Part shown: in pieces, positions 28,009 through 38,800 of the stretch
Layout of the letters: every line of letters begins with the position of its first letter
Position numbering within the stretch: the stretch's first letter is position 1
Origin: Bacteroidota bacterium
GTDB taxonomy: Bacteria > Bacteroidota > Ignavibacteria > Ignavibacteriales > Melioribacteraceae
Length of the DNA: 64,000 nt
Direction: 5' to 3'
Assembly (NCBI GenBank): GCA_023397505.1
Contig: JAEWUC010000007.1
Span: 434,001 to 498,000 of the forward strand
Made by a program: the position numbers and the translations under genes
The notes under the pieces: generated by a model
What the model was told of the DNA's origin: nothing
What the model saw: the letters and a program-made list of their open reading frames with translations, nothing else
Databases searched by the model: none

Positions 28009-28497
28009 ATGGAATTAATTCCAATTCTTTCGTTAATCATTCTCGTCGCTACAATTTCAACATTTATTTTGGCTGTAGGGGCATATATTTTATATAAAGT
28101 TAGAGAACGCAAAGGTGTTGCAACACAAGCTCCCCAGCCATCTGCTATTCCTGCTGAATTAGTAACTCCTGCACCGTTGACTTCTCCTCAAACAGTTCTC
28201 GAAAAACCAGGGCGTAGAACTTTTGAAGTCATGCAACCACAGCAAGAATTCGGGTATGATTATCAACGACAACAACAATATCAACATGAAGAATTAAAAG
28301 GGCCGGAACTAAGACCGACTTTTGTCGGTAATTCTCCTTCGGATAGCAGATATCAAAAACCCGCACAAGATGCAAACCGTTATACAGATGGACAGCGGCA
28401 TACGGAAAAAAAGAAATTTATGCGTTATACAAATGAAGGTTATGTTGAACCTACAAAGCAGGAAAAAAAGCAAGAGGATAATCTAAAGTGGCGGTAA
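28009..28497 (+). CDS. Membrane-anchored Pro/Gln-rich protein of the exopolysaccharide operon
   Basis: 162 residues: one N-terminal transmembrane helix (residues 4-28, LIPILSLIILVATISTFILAV), a short basic segment (KVRERKG) that predicts the remainder lies in the cytoplasm, and a low-complexity Pro/Gln/Tyr/Lys-rich tail. No domain is recognised. It sits exactly between the synthase and the deacetylase-like gene and overlaps the latter by 10 bp. By position it could be the counterpart of the small accessory subunits (PgaD, IcaD, Alg44) that regulate the synthase, but it shows no PilZ or other known motif. Confidence 0.6.
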   Translation: MELIPILSLIILVATISTFILAVGAYILYKVRERKGVATQAPQPSAIPAELVTPAPLTSPQTVLEKPGRRTFEVMQPQQEFGYDYQRQQQYQHEELKGPELRPTFVGNSPSDSRYQKPAQDANRYTDGQRHTEKKKFMRYTNEGYVEPTKQEKKQEDNLKWR

Positions 28498-30389
28498 AAG
28501 AAGCAAAAGGACTTAGGGTTAACTACCTTATTATTTTCCTTAGCGGCTTGGTTCTGCTTATTGGCGGAATACTTGTCTTTTTGCTTATTGTTAAAAATAT
28601 TTACGGCAACTATGAAATAAAAGAAATACTTCCTACTAAAGACAATTTATCGTTCCTTTCGTCGTCAAACAAATCCGGTAAAGTTGCGATTTTATATTCG
28701 AGATATTCCGAAAATATGCTGCCTGCCGGAAGCACATGGCTTCGCGATAATATTGATTCATGGAAAAAATTTATAAAAAATTCCAAATTCAATTATGATA
28801 TAATTTCCGATCAGACAATTGAACTCGGCGAACATTTCGGATATAAAATGATTGTTCTTGCCGGTTCAAAATCAATGAGCGATAAAGAATTAACGCAAAT
28901 CAAAAAATATTTGGAACAGGGCGGAAGTTTATTTATATCCGGAGGACCTGCAACATTTTCCGACGAAGGTAAATGGCGCGGATGGGAATTTTTTACAGAA
29001 GTTTTCGGTATGAAATTTAATAAGGAAATCAAACCCGAAGAATCTTATAAAATTCATACACTCCGCGGTAACTTGCCTATAACAGCCGGAATTCCAACCG
29101 GTTATACATTAAAAATTGCAACATGGGACAGACCAATTTATGCCGAGGTACTTGAACCAAGAACTACACAAGTTAGCTTTTGGTTCGATTTTAGGAAAGA
29201 AGCAGGCTTGGTACGCGAAGAAATTGAAAAAAGCGCCGGTATTGCTTACGGTACTTACGGCAAAGGAAGATATGTGTGGTACGGTTTTGAAATTAATTCC
29301 GTTCTCGGTGTTCAAAAGGATTTTGTTTATTTCGAAAAACTTTTTAATAATTCCGTTAATTGGCTGACTTATCAACCGACTGCATTTATTAAAGATTGGC
29401 CTTCTAATTACGAAGCAGCTTTAATTTTTCTGCCGACATTAAAAGAAAGTATTTGGAATGTTACGAATCTTTATAATGTTGTCAACTTCGATCAATATCC
29501 TGCCACATTTTTTATTGAACCTTCAATTGGTATTAAAAATCCGGGATTAATAAAATCCTTGAAAGGCAAAGGGGAGATTGGTGTTATAGCCGATATTGGA
29601 TTTTTAGAATCTCCCTTAGATACTGTAAATAAACTACATTCAAAGAATACTCAATTTTCTACGCTTGGATTTGCAAAAGATTCACTTTCGAAAATTGCAG
29701 GAAAAAATGTAAAAGCGGTTATGCCGCTTTATGGCTATTACGACGACAACACAATGCAGGCTATGGCTGAAAATAATTATGATTTTTTAATTACCGATTC
29801 ATTAACCGACCGTTCAGTGCCTGAAATTAGAATTAGAAATAATAAACCGATTATGATTATTACCAAGACCGCACGCGATGATTATGAAATTATTCAAAAC
29901 TATGGATTAACTAATACTGATTTTCAAAGATATACTTATGAAGAAGATGTTGATCGGATTTTATTTGAAGGCGGTTTATATGTATTTAAAGTCCATTCCG
30001 AACTTCAGCTTCAGCCGCAATATGCTTCTGTTGTGCGCGATATTTTAAGATATGCTAAAACAAAAAATATTTGGATTACGTCTTTACAAGGATTAAAATC
30101 CTGGTGGAATAAAAGACAGGATGTTGAAGTAAGGTATGATTCAAGAAGTCCCAGAAGAATAGCAGTGGAATTAAACAATCCTTCCGATAAAGTTACAGAA
30201 GATATTGTTGTGCAAATTAACCTGAATAAACGAATTAAAAATATATCTGTTAGTTCTGATATTCTAAACACACAAATTCCTCGTTATGAATTAAAGAACG
30301 ATTCACAAACCCTGTATTTTTATATGGATAGGATGGAACCTCACGAAACACGTTCGTTGTTGGTAGACTTTGAGAATATAGATAGTTGA
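28488..30389 (+). CDS. Membrane-anchored amidotransferase-like / degenerate polysaccharide deacetylase-like protein
   Basis: 633 residues from GTG 28488, with AGAGGA upstream. One transmembrane helix near residues 13-37 anchors it. Residues ~60-290 form a ThuA/class-I-amidotransferase-like flavodoxin fold (KVAILYSR..., KMIVLAGSKSMS, GGSLFISGGP, GKGRYVWYGFE). Residues ~300-520 follow the path of a NodB/CE4 barrel (YEAALIFLPTLKES, YPATFFIEPS, GEIGVIADIGF), but the first motif reads FLPT where active deacetylases have a TFDD-type Asp pair, and the His-rich second motif is missing. It is therefore probably catalytically inactive, perhaps a polymer-binding scaffold in the place PgaB occupies in pga loci. 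The last ~90 residues are an Ig-like domain. Confidence 0.65.
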   Translation: MAVKEAKGLRVNYLIIFLSGLVLLIGGILVFLLIVKNIYGNYEIKEILPTKDNLSFLSSSNKSGKVAILYSRYSENMLPAGSTWLRDNIDSWKKFIKNSKFNYDIISDQTIELGEHFGYKMIVLAGSKSMSDKELTQIKKYLEQGGSLFISGGPATFSDEGKWRGWEFFTEVFGMKFNKEIKPEESYKIHTLRGNLPITAGIPTGYTLKIATWDRPIYAEVLEPRTTQVSFWFDFRKEAGLVREEIEKSAGIAYGTYGKGRYVWYGFEINSVLGVQKDFVYFEKLFNNSVNWLTYQPTAFIKDWPSNYEAALIFLPTLKESIWNVTNLYNVVNFDQYPATFFIEPSIGIKNPGLIKSLKGKGEIGVIADIGFLESPLDTVNKLHSKNTQFSTLGFAKDSLSKIAGKNVKAVMPLYGYYDDNTMQAMAENNYDFLITDSLTDRSVPEIRIRNNKPIMIITKTARDDYEIIQNYGLTNTDFQRYTYEEDVDRILFEGGLYVFKVHSELQLQPQYASVVRDILRYAKTKNIWITSLQGLKSWWNKRQDVEVRYDSRSPRRIAVELNNPSDKVTEDIVVQINLNKRIKNISVSSDILNTQIPRYELKNDSQTLYFYMDRMEPHETRSLLVDFENIDS

Positions 30390-30492
30390 TTAATTTGATA
30401 ACAGAACTAAGATAAAAATTGGCCGGCCGAACTACTTCATTATTGTCAATTTGTTACAGACGTATATTTTTTAACAAGAAAAAATCATTAAA

Positions 30493-31788
30493 TTGATTAA
30501 GGTTAATTACAAAAATATCTGTACAGTGAGAAATATTATTAAAAATAACTTGGTTTTCGCATTCATTTTGTTATTGATCATAACAAACGGTTGTGTTGAA
30601 TCATTAACGGACAGCCAGCAAGCTTCAAACGCTACTCCGTCAATTGTTATTGATGATCCTACTTCGGGAGATTCCGTAAGTGTTGGTAAGAATATTATTT
30701 CATATCAGGCCGCAGATGGAAACGGCGGAACCGGTCTTTCTTTTTATGAAGTGTATCTAAACGAAAAATATGTACAGCGATTTGAGCAAAATTCGGATGG
30801 AACTAATCCTGAAATTTATATTACAGTTGATTCAAAATTGATCGGCTCAAAAATTAAATACATGGTGAAGGTTTATAACAAATCAAATAAATCAAAAGAA
30901 AGCGGTTTGCAGGAAAATATTGTTGTACGAGACAGCGTTCCAGGCGCACCGACAAGTTTAATGCTGAGCAAACTAAATGATTTTGCAATTAACTTGTTAT
31001 GGGATGCTGGAAATATAACTAATGAAACCGGTTTTGAACTTTGGCGTAAAGTTGGCGGTAGCGGTACATATCAAAAAATAAAAACTATGCCGCCAAATAC
31101 CATTAGTACGGATGATTCAGGTTTATCTGCTTTTACAGATTATTTCTATAAAGTGCGCGCATATAATGCATCGGGTCCATCGGAATTTAGTAATGAAGTA
31201 AGCACAAGCAGTATAAGCGGCGGCCCGTGGAATTTGCAAGCAGAGGCAATTGGTTCGAGCAGTGTGCGTTTAACTTGGGAGGATTTTGCCGTTAACGAAC
31301 TTGGATTTATTATTGAAAGAACAGATCCATACACAAGTAATTTCCAAAGAGTAGCGCTCGCTGGGCGCGGTTCTACGGAATATTACGATAATACAGTTTC
31401 TGCAAATACAGGATACAGATACCGTGTGGCATACTATACTAGTACATCCGTAAGCGGTTATTCAAATGAAGCATCAATTTCAACTTATTACACTGATGTC
31501 GAAGGTCCGTCAAATTTAACTGTAACTCACGATACGCAAAACGGAGTCGTAATACTTAACTGGCTTGATAATACTTTACTTGAAAAAGAAACTATTATAG
31601 AAAGAAAAGTTGGCGGCGGAAATTATATCGAATATGCGACTCTCTCTGAAAACGATGAAGCAAGTGTTTCGGCAACGGATGCGGGCATTCAAAGAGGCCA
31701 GACTTATTATTACAGAATAAGGCAATCACTCGGAAGCAAGACTTATACACCTTATTCAAACGAAGAAAAAATTGTTATTCCATACTGA
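30493..31788 (+). CDS. FN3-repeat lipoprotein
   Basis: About 431 residues from TTG 30493; GTG 30526 is an equally plausible start, giving 420 residues. The signal sequence NNLVFAFILLLIITNGC ends in a lipobox-like Cys. An Ig-like domain (about 50-150) is followed by three fibronectin type III modules, recognised by LWDAGNITNETGFELWRK, LTWEDFAVNELGFIIERTD and LNWLDNTLLEKETIIERKV, each ending with Y.YRV-type strands. It has no T9SS tail, so it is probably held on a membrane leaflet. It is 6 bp upstream of the hybrid kinase gene and in the exopolysaccharide operon, which suggests a polymer- or surface-associated role. Confidence 0.7.
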   Translation: MIKVNYKNICTVRNIIKNNLVFAFILLLIITNGCVESLTDSQQASNATPSIVIDDPTSGDSVSVGKNIISYQAADGNGGTGLSFYEVYLNEKYVQRFEQNSDGTNPEIYITVDSKLIGSKIKYMVKVYNKSNKSKESGLQENIVVRDSVPGAPTSLMLSKLNDFAINLLWDAGNITNETGFELWRKVGGSGTYQKIKTMPPNTISTDDSGLSAFTDYFYKVRAYNASGPSEFSNEVSTSSISGGPWNLQAEAIGSSSVRLTWEDFAVNELGFIIERTDPYTSNFQRVALAGRGSTEYYDNTVSANTGYRYRVAYYTSTSVSGYSNEASISTYYTDVEGPSNLTVTHDTQNGVVILNWLDNTLLEKETIIERKVGGGNYIEYATLSENDEASVSATDAGIQRGQTYYYRIRQSLGSKTYTPYSNEEKIVIPY

Positions 31789-31793
31789 TATTA

Positions 31794-34700
31794 ATGCAAG
31801 ATAGTAAAAACATAACTGCAACGGGGTCTAGTGTTTCGGATTTACCTAGTCTTATAATTGATAAGTCGGGGAGAATTATTGCACTAAATCCTCAAGTAAA
31901 AAAGATAATCCCCGGGATTATTCCGCAGGCAAATTTCTTCGAATTTTTCGACGAACAAAAATTATTAACAGTTCAAAGAGTTTTTATTGATGCAAGAAAG
32001 TATGAAGTTACTTCTAGAGATACCATTACTCTTAAGATAGGAGTCGAGACTAAAAAATTCGAAATATCTTTTACTCCGTTGAAAAGCGAAAACAATATTT
32101 ATTATTTGGCTACTCTTAGAAATATCAGCGACGGAAAGCACGAAACGGAAACGAAGAGATTTTGGATTGCCACTTCGGAATTGGAAAAAATTACTGACGA
32201 TAAAAAAATTCTTGCCATTATTAGTAAAATTAAAATGACATTCCCTTTTACATTTATCGAAAAGGCAAAAATTCAAAAAGAAGTAAATGAACTTGATTGT
32301 TATTTCTGGATAAAAGAAGCAAGCGGAAAATATATAGTTGTTAACGAAGCTTTCGCGGAATCGTTTGGGTTAAAAGCTGCTCAAATTGAAAATAAAAACG
32401 AAGTAGATTTTCTTCCGAAATATTTAATTCATCTTTACAACACAATCGATAAAATTATTATTGAAACAACAAATACAATAATATTCGAAGGTGTTGCGCT
32501 GCCCATGTCGGCGGGAGGAAAACGCGAAACAAAAATTATTGAGTTTCCTATCTGCGATCTCGAAAACAAAGTAGTAGCGATAATAGGGTTTTCTCAAAAA
32601 GTTGAATCGGGAATAGGGACTGGTAAAGGTATATACCCGGTGTTTTATAAATCATTGCATGAACCTCTTTTAATCGTTAATCCTGAACAATTGGTCGTTG
32701 CGTATAGCAATGAATTTCTAAAACTAATGCTGCTGAATGAAAAAATTGATTATCACAACCATGAAGTTGCTTCACTTTTCGAAAAACAATTTACAAGCAT
32801 TCTAACAGATAAACTCAAATCTTTTGATAGTAAAGATGCAATATCATTTAATTATACATTCGCAGAAAAAGGTGATCTTCGTGTTGAAGTAAAAATCATC
32901 CATTTGTTTGATGACGACAATTCATACTTCGGCGCGCAGATTTTATTCATACCTAAAAATCAAATTCTGGAACTTCAGGAATCAAAAGCCAAACTTTACG
33001 ATATATTTGTGCAGAACACTCCGGAAGCTATGTTTATTTACAATCTTGAAAATCTGAAATTCCTTGAAGTTAACGAAGCCGCGCTGAAATTATACGGTTA
33101 TAAACGCCAAGATTTTTTGAACATGGATTTAACTGATCTTTATGCACCGGAAGATATACAAACATTGATAAGTTCAAGCGATAAAACCGCTAACTTGAAT
33201 TTAACGGGTCCATGGCGTCATAAAAAAAGTGACGGCACTTCACTGCTTGTTGAATTAACTAGATCCTCGGTGGACTTCAATGGTAAAAAAGCTCATTTGA
33301 ATATTATCAAAAACGTAACCGAGCAGGCTGCCGAAAAAAGAGATTTGCAAATATTAAAAGCAACTTTCGAAAATACTAACGATCTTATTATTATTACCGA
33401 TAAAGAAGGATTCATTTCGGAAAGCAATGAGAATGTCAGCAAAAATCTCGGATACTCTAAAAAAGAATTGGAAAATAGACCGTTTATTAGTTTGGTTAGC
33501 GACGACGATAGGGGCAAAGTAAATAAGAACATTTTCTTTTCAGGATTATTGAAAACAACTTCGGTTGAAGTTAGCATCAAAAAACCTTCTGCAAATTTTC
33601 AGAAAGCAACAGTTGTTGCAACGCCAATCAAAAATTATACTGGCGATATCGAATCATTTGTTTTATTGCTTAAACTAATTGAAGAAAAAAGCACCGCAAA
33701 AGATTTGAAACACAACCAGGGTGAAGCTCTCGAAAAAATTGATCCACCGTTTTTATCCAATATGTTTCATGAAATCCTTACTCCTATTAATGTTATACTT
33801 GGTTTTACCCAGGAGCTCGGCGAAAGTTTGGGCGAACCTAATCCGGAACAAAAAGAAGCAATAGATATAATCAAAGAGAATCAAAAACTTCTTTTGCAGA
33901 TTATGGATAATGCTGTTGAGTATTCAACTCTGAATGAAAAAGTTGTCCGCTTTAAACCCGAAGAAATCAGGTTTGTCGATGTTCTTGAAGAGTTGAAAGA
34001 GAATACGAAAAAAACAGCCGAGTCCAATAAGGTTGAGCTTAATTATGGTAAAATATCTTCGTCGTTGATTATCGAAAGCGATAAACAAAAGTTGCTGTCA
34101 TTATTGAGTTTATTCATAAAATTCTCGATTCAAATGACAAAGGAGAATTCAATTTATTTATCGGCGTATTCATTTGATGAAAATAATTTTGCAGTGGCAA
34201 TTAAGGATAACAAAAATGAAATAACCCAGTACCTTTTGAAAGGTTATCATGATGTCTTTTCCGACGAAGAGACAATCGGCAGAAGAAATTACGGGTTCTC
34301 AAGATTTTCGATACGTTTGGCCAATAGGTTGATTGAATTACTATCTGTACAAAAAGAAATCGTTAAAAAAGAAAATAAAGCGGTTGAGTTTGCATTTATA
34401 ATTCCAAATAAATTTGTTATTGCCGATAAAGATAAAATGGAAGTTGAAGAACGCAAACCAATTCAGGATATTAAACCAATAGTTATAAAACCACCGCTGG
34501 TCGTTTCAGATACAACAACAGTTGTATCTGCATCAAAACCTGCAAAAGAATATGATCTTTCGCAGATGAATTGTTTATATCTTGAGGACCAAGTTGATTC
34601 CCAAATTCTATTCAAAACGCAAATGAAAGATTTAAAGAGTATGGAATTTGCACCGAGTTTTGAAACTGCGTTACCTTTGCTTAAAACGAAACGTTTTGAT

Positions 34701-34949
34701 TTTATTATTATGGATATGAATTTGCAGGGCGAATACAACGGTCTTGATTGTTTAAGAATTATTCAAAAGATGCCGGGCTATAAAGAAATACCCATTGTTG
34801 CATCAACGGCGTACGTGCAGCCGGGGGCAAAAGATAATTTTATAGCAGCTGGATTTACAGACTTTGTATCCAAACCGCTTCTCCGCGAAAAGATTTTAGA
34901 ATCTCTAAGAAATATTTTCCCCGGTTTAATAGTGAATCAAAAACAATAA
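31794..34949 (+). CDS. Multi-PAS hybrid histidine-kinase-like protein with receiver domain; ATPase domain degenerate
   Basis: 1051 residues without membrane helices. Several PAS domains fill the first ~640 residues; the clearest are about 398-515 (PEAMFIYNLENLKFLEVNEAALKLYGY) and 520-640. The dimerisation domain has an intact H-box, MFHEILTPIN (His near 658). In the ATPase domain the N-box reads LLSLFIKFS, where active kinases have a conserved Asn (SNAIKF), and the G1 box reads DNKNE instead of DxGxG, so ATP binding is probably lost. The C-terminal receiver keeps its acidic pocket (YLEDQ), phospho-acceptor IIMDM (Asp near 973) and the Lys of VSKPL. It is probably a sensory scaffold or phosphatase for the exopolysaccharide locus. 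Confidence 0.8.
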   Translation: MQDSKNITATGSSVSDLPSLIIDKSGRIIALNPQVKKIIPGIIPQANFFEFFDEQKLLTVQRVFIDARKYEVTSRDTITLKIGVETKKFEISFTPLKSENNIYYLATLRNISDGKHETETKRFWIATSELEKITDDKKILAIISKIKMTFPFTFIEKAKIQKEVNELDCYFWIKEASGKYIVVNEAFAESFGLKAAQIENKNEVDFLPKYLIHLYNTIDKIIIETTNTIIFEGVALPMSAGGKRETKIIEFPICDLENKVVAIIGFSQKVESGIGTGKGIYPVFYKSLHEPLLIVNPEQLVVAYSNEFLKLMLLNEKIDYHNHEVASLFEKQFTSILTDKLKSFDSKDAISFNYTFAEKGDLRVEVKIIHLFDDDNSYFGAQILFIPKNQILELQESKAKLYDIFVQNTPEAMFIYNLENLKFLEVNEAALKLYGYKRQDFLNMDLTDLYAPEDIQTLISSSDKTANLNLTGPWRHKKSDGTSLLVELTRSSVDFNGKKAHLNIIKNVTEQAAEKRDLQILKATFENTNDLIIITDKEGFISESNENVSKNLGYSKKELENRPFISLVSDDDRGKVNKNIFFSGLLKTTSVEVSIKKPSANFQKATVVATPIKNYTGDIESFVLLLKLIEEKSTAKDLKHNQGEALEKIDPPFLSNMFHEILTPINVILGFTQELGESLGEPNPEQKEAIDIIKENQKLLLQIMDNAVEYSTLNEKVVRFKPEEIRFVDVLEELKENTKKTAESNKVELNYGKISSSLIIESDKQKLLSLLSLFIKFSIQMTKENSIYLSAYSFDENNFAVAIKDNKNEITQYLLKGYHDVFSDEETIGRRNYGFSRFSIRLANRLIELLSVQKEIVKKENKAVEFAFIIPNKFVIADKDKMEVEERKPIQDIKPIVIKPPLVVSDTTTVVSASKPAKEYDLSQMNCLYLEDQVDSQILFKTQMKDLKSMEFAPSFETALPLLKTKRFDFIIMDMNLQGEYNGLDCLRIIQKMPGYKEIPIVASTAYVQPGAKDNFIAAGFTDFVSKPLLREKILESLRNIFPGLIVNQKQ

Positions 34950-34989
34950 CATAGTGCAAATCCTCTTCAAACAATAATTTTTATACCCA

Positions 34990-35517
34990 ATGAGTATCAA
35001 ACAATTAAAAATAGTTTTATTCGGCAACCCGGTATTAAGGCAAAAAGCAAAACATGTTTCCGTTTTTCATAAAAAACTCCATTCTGTAATTGATTCAATA
35101 GCTCATACTCTTGATAATAAAGAAGATGGGGCAGCACTTGCGGCAACACAGGTTAATATCTTAAAACGCATTACCGTAATAGATTATGAAGGTGAGTATT
35201 TTGAAATGATTAATCCTGAAATAATTGAATCCGGCGGAGAAATTATTAAAAGCGAGGGTTGTTTGTCCTTCCCTGGTTATACAGGTCTGGTCCCTCGAGC
35301 AGAATTTGTAAAAGTTAAATTCCAAGACAGAAACGGTAATGAAAGTGTTATTGAACGCAGCGGTAATATGGCACGTTGCATTCAACATGAAATTGATCAC
35401 CTTGACGGCATACTTTACATTGATAGAATGAAAGAAACATTTTTAACGCATAATGAAACTGATGAGAAATTAAATGTAGAAGAAGTACTACTCATAGCAA
35501 ATAACCGTTCAAAATAG
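34990..35517 (+). CDS. def: Peptide deformylase
   Basis: 175 residues. Removes the formyl group from the initiator methionine of new proteins, using Fe2+ or Zn2+. The three motifs are in order: GAALAATQVN (the GxGLAAxQ motif with Ala at the second Gly and Thr for Pro), EGCLSFPG (metal-binding Cys) and QHEIDHLDG (HExxH metal site with catalytic Glu). Length is normal for a type I/II bacterial enzyme. It has no obvious ribosome binding site upstream, only AT-rich sequence. The altered motif I is within what minor deformylases show, so a second, canonical copy may exist elsewhere. Confidence 0.9.
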   Translation: MSIKQLKIVLFGNPVLRQKAKHVSVFHKKLHSVIDSIAHTLDNKEDGAALAATQVNILKRITVIDYEGEYFEMINPEIIESGGEIIKSEGCLSFPGYTGLVPRAEFVKVKFQDRNGNESVIERSGNMARCIQHEIDHLDGILYIDRMKETFLTHNETDEKLNVEEVLLIANNRSK

Positions 35518-35740
35518 TCTCCCGCATTTATGCTGATCTAAATTTGAAAGCATGAGGTCTTGTGAGTCAAATGATATTTTATATGCGATATTGATATCTG
35601 AAAAGAATAAAAGAAATCCCAAATAATAAAAGCCATTCTTATAAATAAGACATCACAGAAAATTCAATCAAAAATAATTTTAAGAAATTTAATAATTCGC
35701 CTAAAAACTCGTATTTTTAGAAGGTAAAAAAAGACAATTA

Positions 35741-35769
35741 CCTCTAATTAGGTGGCAAGATTATTGCAA
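35741..35769 (+). promoter_or_regulatory. Sigma-54 promoter with adjoining palindrome, nifJ
   Basis: TGGCAAGATTATTGCA at 35754-35769 is a full match to the sigma-54 consensus TGGCAN-N5-TTGCA, with GG and GC at the required 10-bp separation. The palindromic ACCTCTAATTAGGT (35741-35754) abuts it and could be an operator. A short dyad, GTTGTTTAAGCAAC, lies just downstream at about 35777-35790. The rest of the 308-bp gap (35518-35740) shows only AT-rich sequence. Confidence 0.65.
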
Positions 35770-35825
35770 CGGTGAAGTTGTTTAAGCAACGAATAATATT
35801 ATTTTCATATAAATACGAGGATTAA

Positions 35826-38800
35826 ATGGAAAGACGTAAAATCACAATTGACGGCAACGAAGCCGCTGCTCATGTGGCGTATCGAGTGAGCGAGGTTATT
35901 GCCATCTACCCGATCACTCCTTCTTCACCGATGGGTGAATTTTCCGATGCGTGGTCGGCAGTTAATGTAAAAAATATTTGGGGAACTGTTCCCAACGTTC
36001 AGGAAATGCAAAGTGAAGGCGGCGCTGCCGGAGCTGTTCACGGTTCATTGCAGGCGGGTGCATTAACAACAACATTTACCGCTTCACAAGGTTTATTCTT
36101 AATGATTCCAAACATGTATAAAATTGCAGGCGAATTAACTCCCGCAGTTTTCCATGTTACCGCTCGTTCCATTGCAGCTCAAGCACTTTCAATTTTCGGC
36201 GATCATTCGGATGTTATGGCTACCCGTCAGACAGGTTTTGGTATGATTTGTTCGAATTCAGTTCAAGAAGCAATGGACACTGCATTGATTGCGCACAAAG
36301 CTACTCTCGAATCAAGAATTCCATTCGTTCATTTCTTTGACGGTTTTAGAACATCACACGAAGTGGTGAAGATTGAACAATTGAACGATGAAGATATACG
36401 CGCTATGATTGACGATGCCAAGGTAAAAGAATTTAAGAATCGTGCAATGAATCCCGATCGTCCTTTCATTCGCGGTACTGCTCAAAATCCCGATGTTTAT
36501 TTTCAAGGCAGGGAAACAGTTAATAAATTTTACGATGCATGCCCGGATATAGTTCAGAACGCGATGGATGAATTTGCGAAAATTACAGGCCGCAAATACA
36601 AATTATTTGATTACTACGGTGCACCGGACGCAAAGCGTGTTATAATTATGATGGGTTCAGGCGCTGAAGCTGCCGAAGAAACTGTTGAATATTTATCTGG
36701 AAAGAACGAAGAAAAAATCGGTTTGGTAAAAGTTAGATTGTACAGACCTTTCTCTGTAAAACATTTATTGGCCGCACTACCAAAGACTGTAGAAAAAATT
36801 GCTATTCTTGATAGAACAAAAGAACCCGGCGCTTTAGGCGAACCTTTATATCTTGATGTAGTTTCTGCAATCGCTGAAGAGATGAATTCGAATAATCCTC
36901 CGTTTGCAAAAATGCCCAAAATGGTTGGAGGACGTTACGGATTATCTTCAAAAGAATTTACACCGGCAATGGTTAAGGCAGTTTTCGACAATTTGAAAAA
37001 AGACGAACCGAAAAATCATTTCACTGTTGGAATTATTGACGACGTTACAAATACAAGTTTGGATGTCGATGAATCGTTTGTAATTGAAGCTGATTCAGTT
37101 GTTCGCTGCTTATTTTACGGCTTAGGTGCAGACGGTACTGTAGGCGCAAATAAAAACTCGATTAAAATTATCGGCGAAGAAACTGATAATTACGCACAAG
37201 GTTATTTCGTTTACGATTCTAAAAAATCCGGATCGACTACAGTATCTCACTTAAGATTTGGACCAAAACCGATTCACTCAACTTATCTTGTTCAATCGGC
37301 TAAATTTGTCGGCTGTCATACATTCGGTCTCTTGGAAAAATTCAATGTTCTCGAACAGATTGTTGAAGGCGGAACATTCTTATTAAACTCTCCTTTCAGT
37401 AAAGAAGAAACGTGGGATAAACTTCCTAAAAAAGTTCAAGAGCAAATCATTGCTAAAAAATTAAACTTCTATGTTATCGACGGTTATGCAGTTGCTCATA
37501 AAACAGGAATGGGAAGCCGTGTTAATACAATTATGCAAACATGCTTCTTCGCTATTTCCGGCATTCTTCCTAAAGACGAAGCTATTGCACAAATCAAAAA
37601 AGCAATTAAGAAAACATACGGATCAAAGGGCGAAGAAATAGTTAAGAAAAACTTTGAAGCCGTTGATCAAACTTTGGAAAATTTATTTAAGATAGATTAT
37701 GCAAAAGCTACAAGTACAATCGAACTTCCGCCGATAGTTTCGGATAAAGCTCCGGATTATGTAAAAACTACTCTTGCCAAAATTATGGAAGGCAAAGGCG
37801 ATTACGTTAAAGTGAGCGAAATGCCGGTTGACGGAACATTTCCGTCAGCTACAACTCAATGGGAAAAGAGAAATATCGCACTCGATGTTCCAAGCTGGGA
37901 CCCCGAAGTTTGTATTCAATGCGGAAAATGCGCGATGGTATGTCCTCACGCTTCAATAAGAATTAAAGCTTATGATAAATCATTATTGGCAAACGCTCCG
38001 GCTGCATTCAAATCAATGGACGCAAAAGGAAAAGAATTCCCCGAAGGTTACGCATACACAATACAGGTTGCAGTTGAAGATTGTACAGGATGCGAACTTT
38101 GCGTTGAAGTTTGCCCGGCTAAGAATAAGAAAGAAACTAAGTTGAAAGCATTAAACATGACCCCGCAAATTCCTATACGCGAACAGGAAAGAGCAAACTG
38201 GGATTTCTTCTTTGCACTTCCTGAAATGGATAGAAAGAAAATCAATACGGGATTAATAAAGAGCCAGCAGTTGCAGCAGCCGTTATTCGAATTCTCAGGC
38301 GCATGCTCGGGCTGCGGTGAAACCCCGTACATAAAATTATTATCCCAGTTGTTTGGCGATAGGGCAATCTGCGCAAACGCAACAGGTTGTTCTTCAATTT
38401 ACGGCGGTAATTTACCTACAACTCCATGGTCGCAGAATAAAGAAGGACGCGGACCGGCTTGGTCAAATTCATTGTTCGAAGACAATGCTGAGTTTGGCAT
38501 GGGTATGCGTTTATCGGTTGATAAACAAAACCAATTCGCGAAAGAATTATTGGTGAAATTACAAGATAAATTAGGAAAGGAATTTGTTGATTCTATTTTA
38601 ACTGCAGATCAAAAAGATGAAACAGGTATTCAAGATCAGCGTGAAAGAGTTGCTGAATTGAAAAAGAAACTGGCTGGTATCAAATCTATTGATGCTGAAA
38701 AATTATTGGAAGCAGCTGATTATCTCGTTAAAAAATCTGTTTGGATTATCGGCGGCGACGGCTGGGCATACGATATCGGTTACGGCGGTTTGGATCACGT

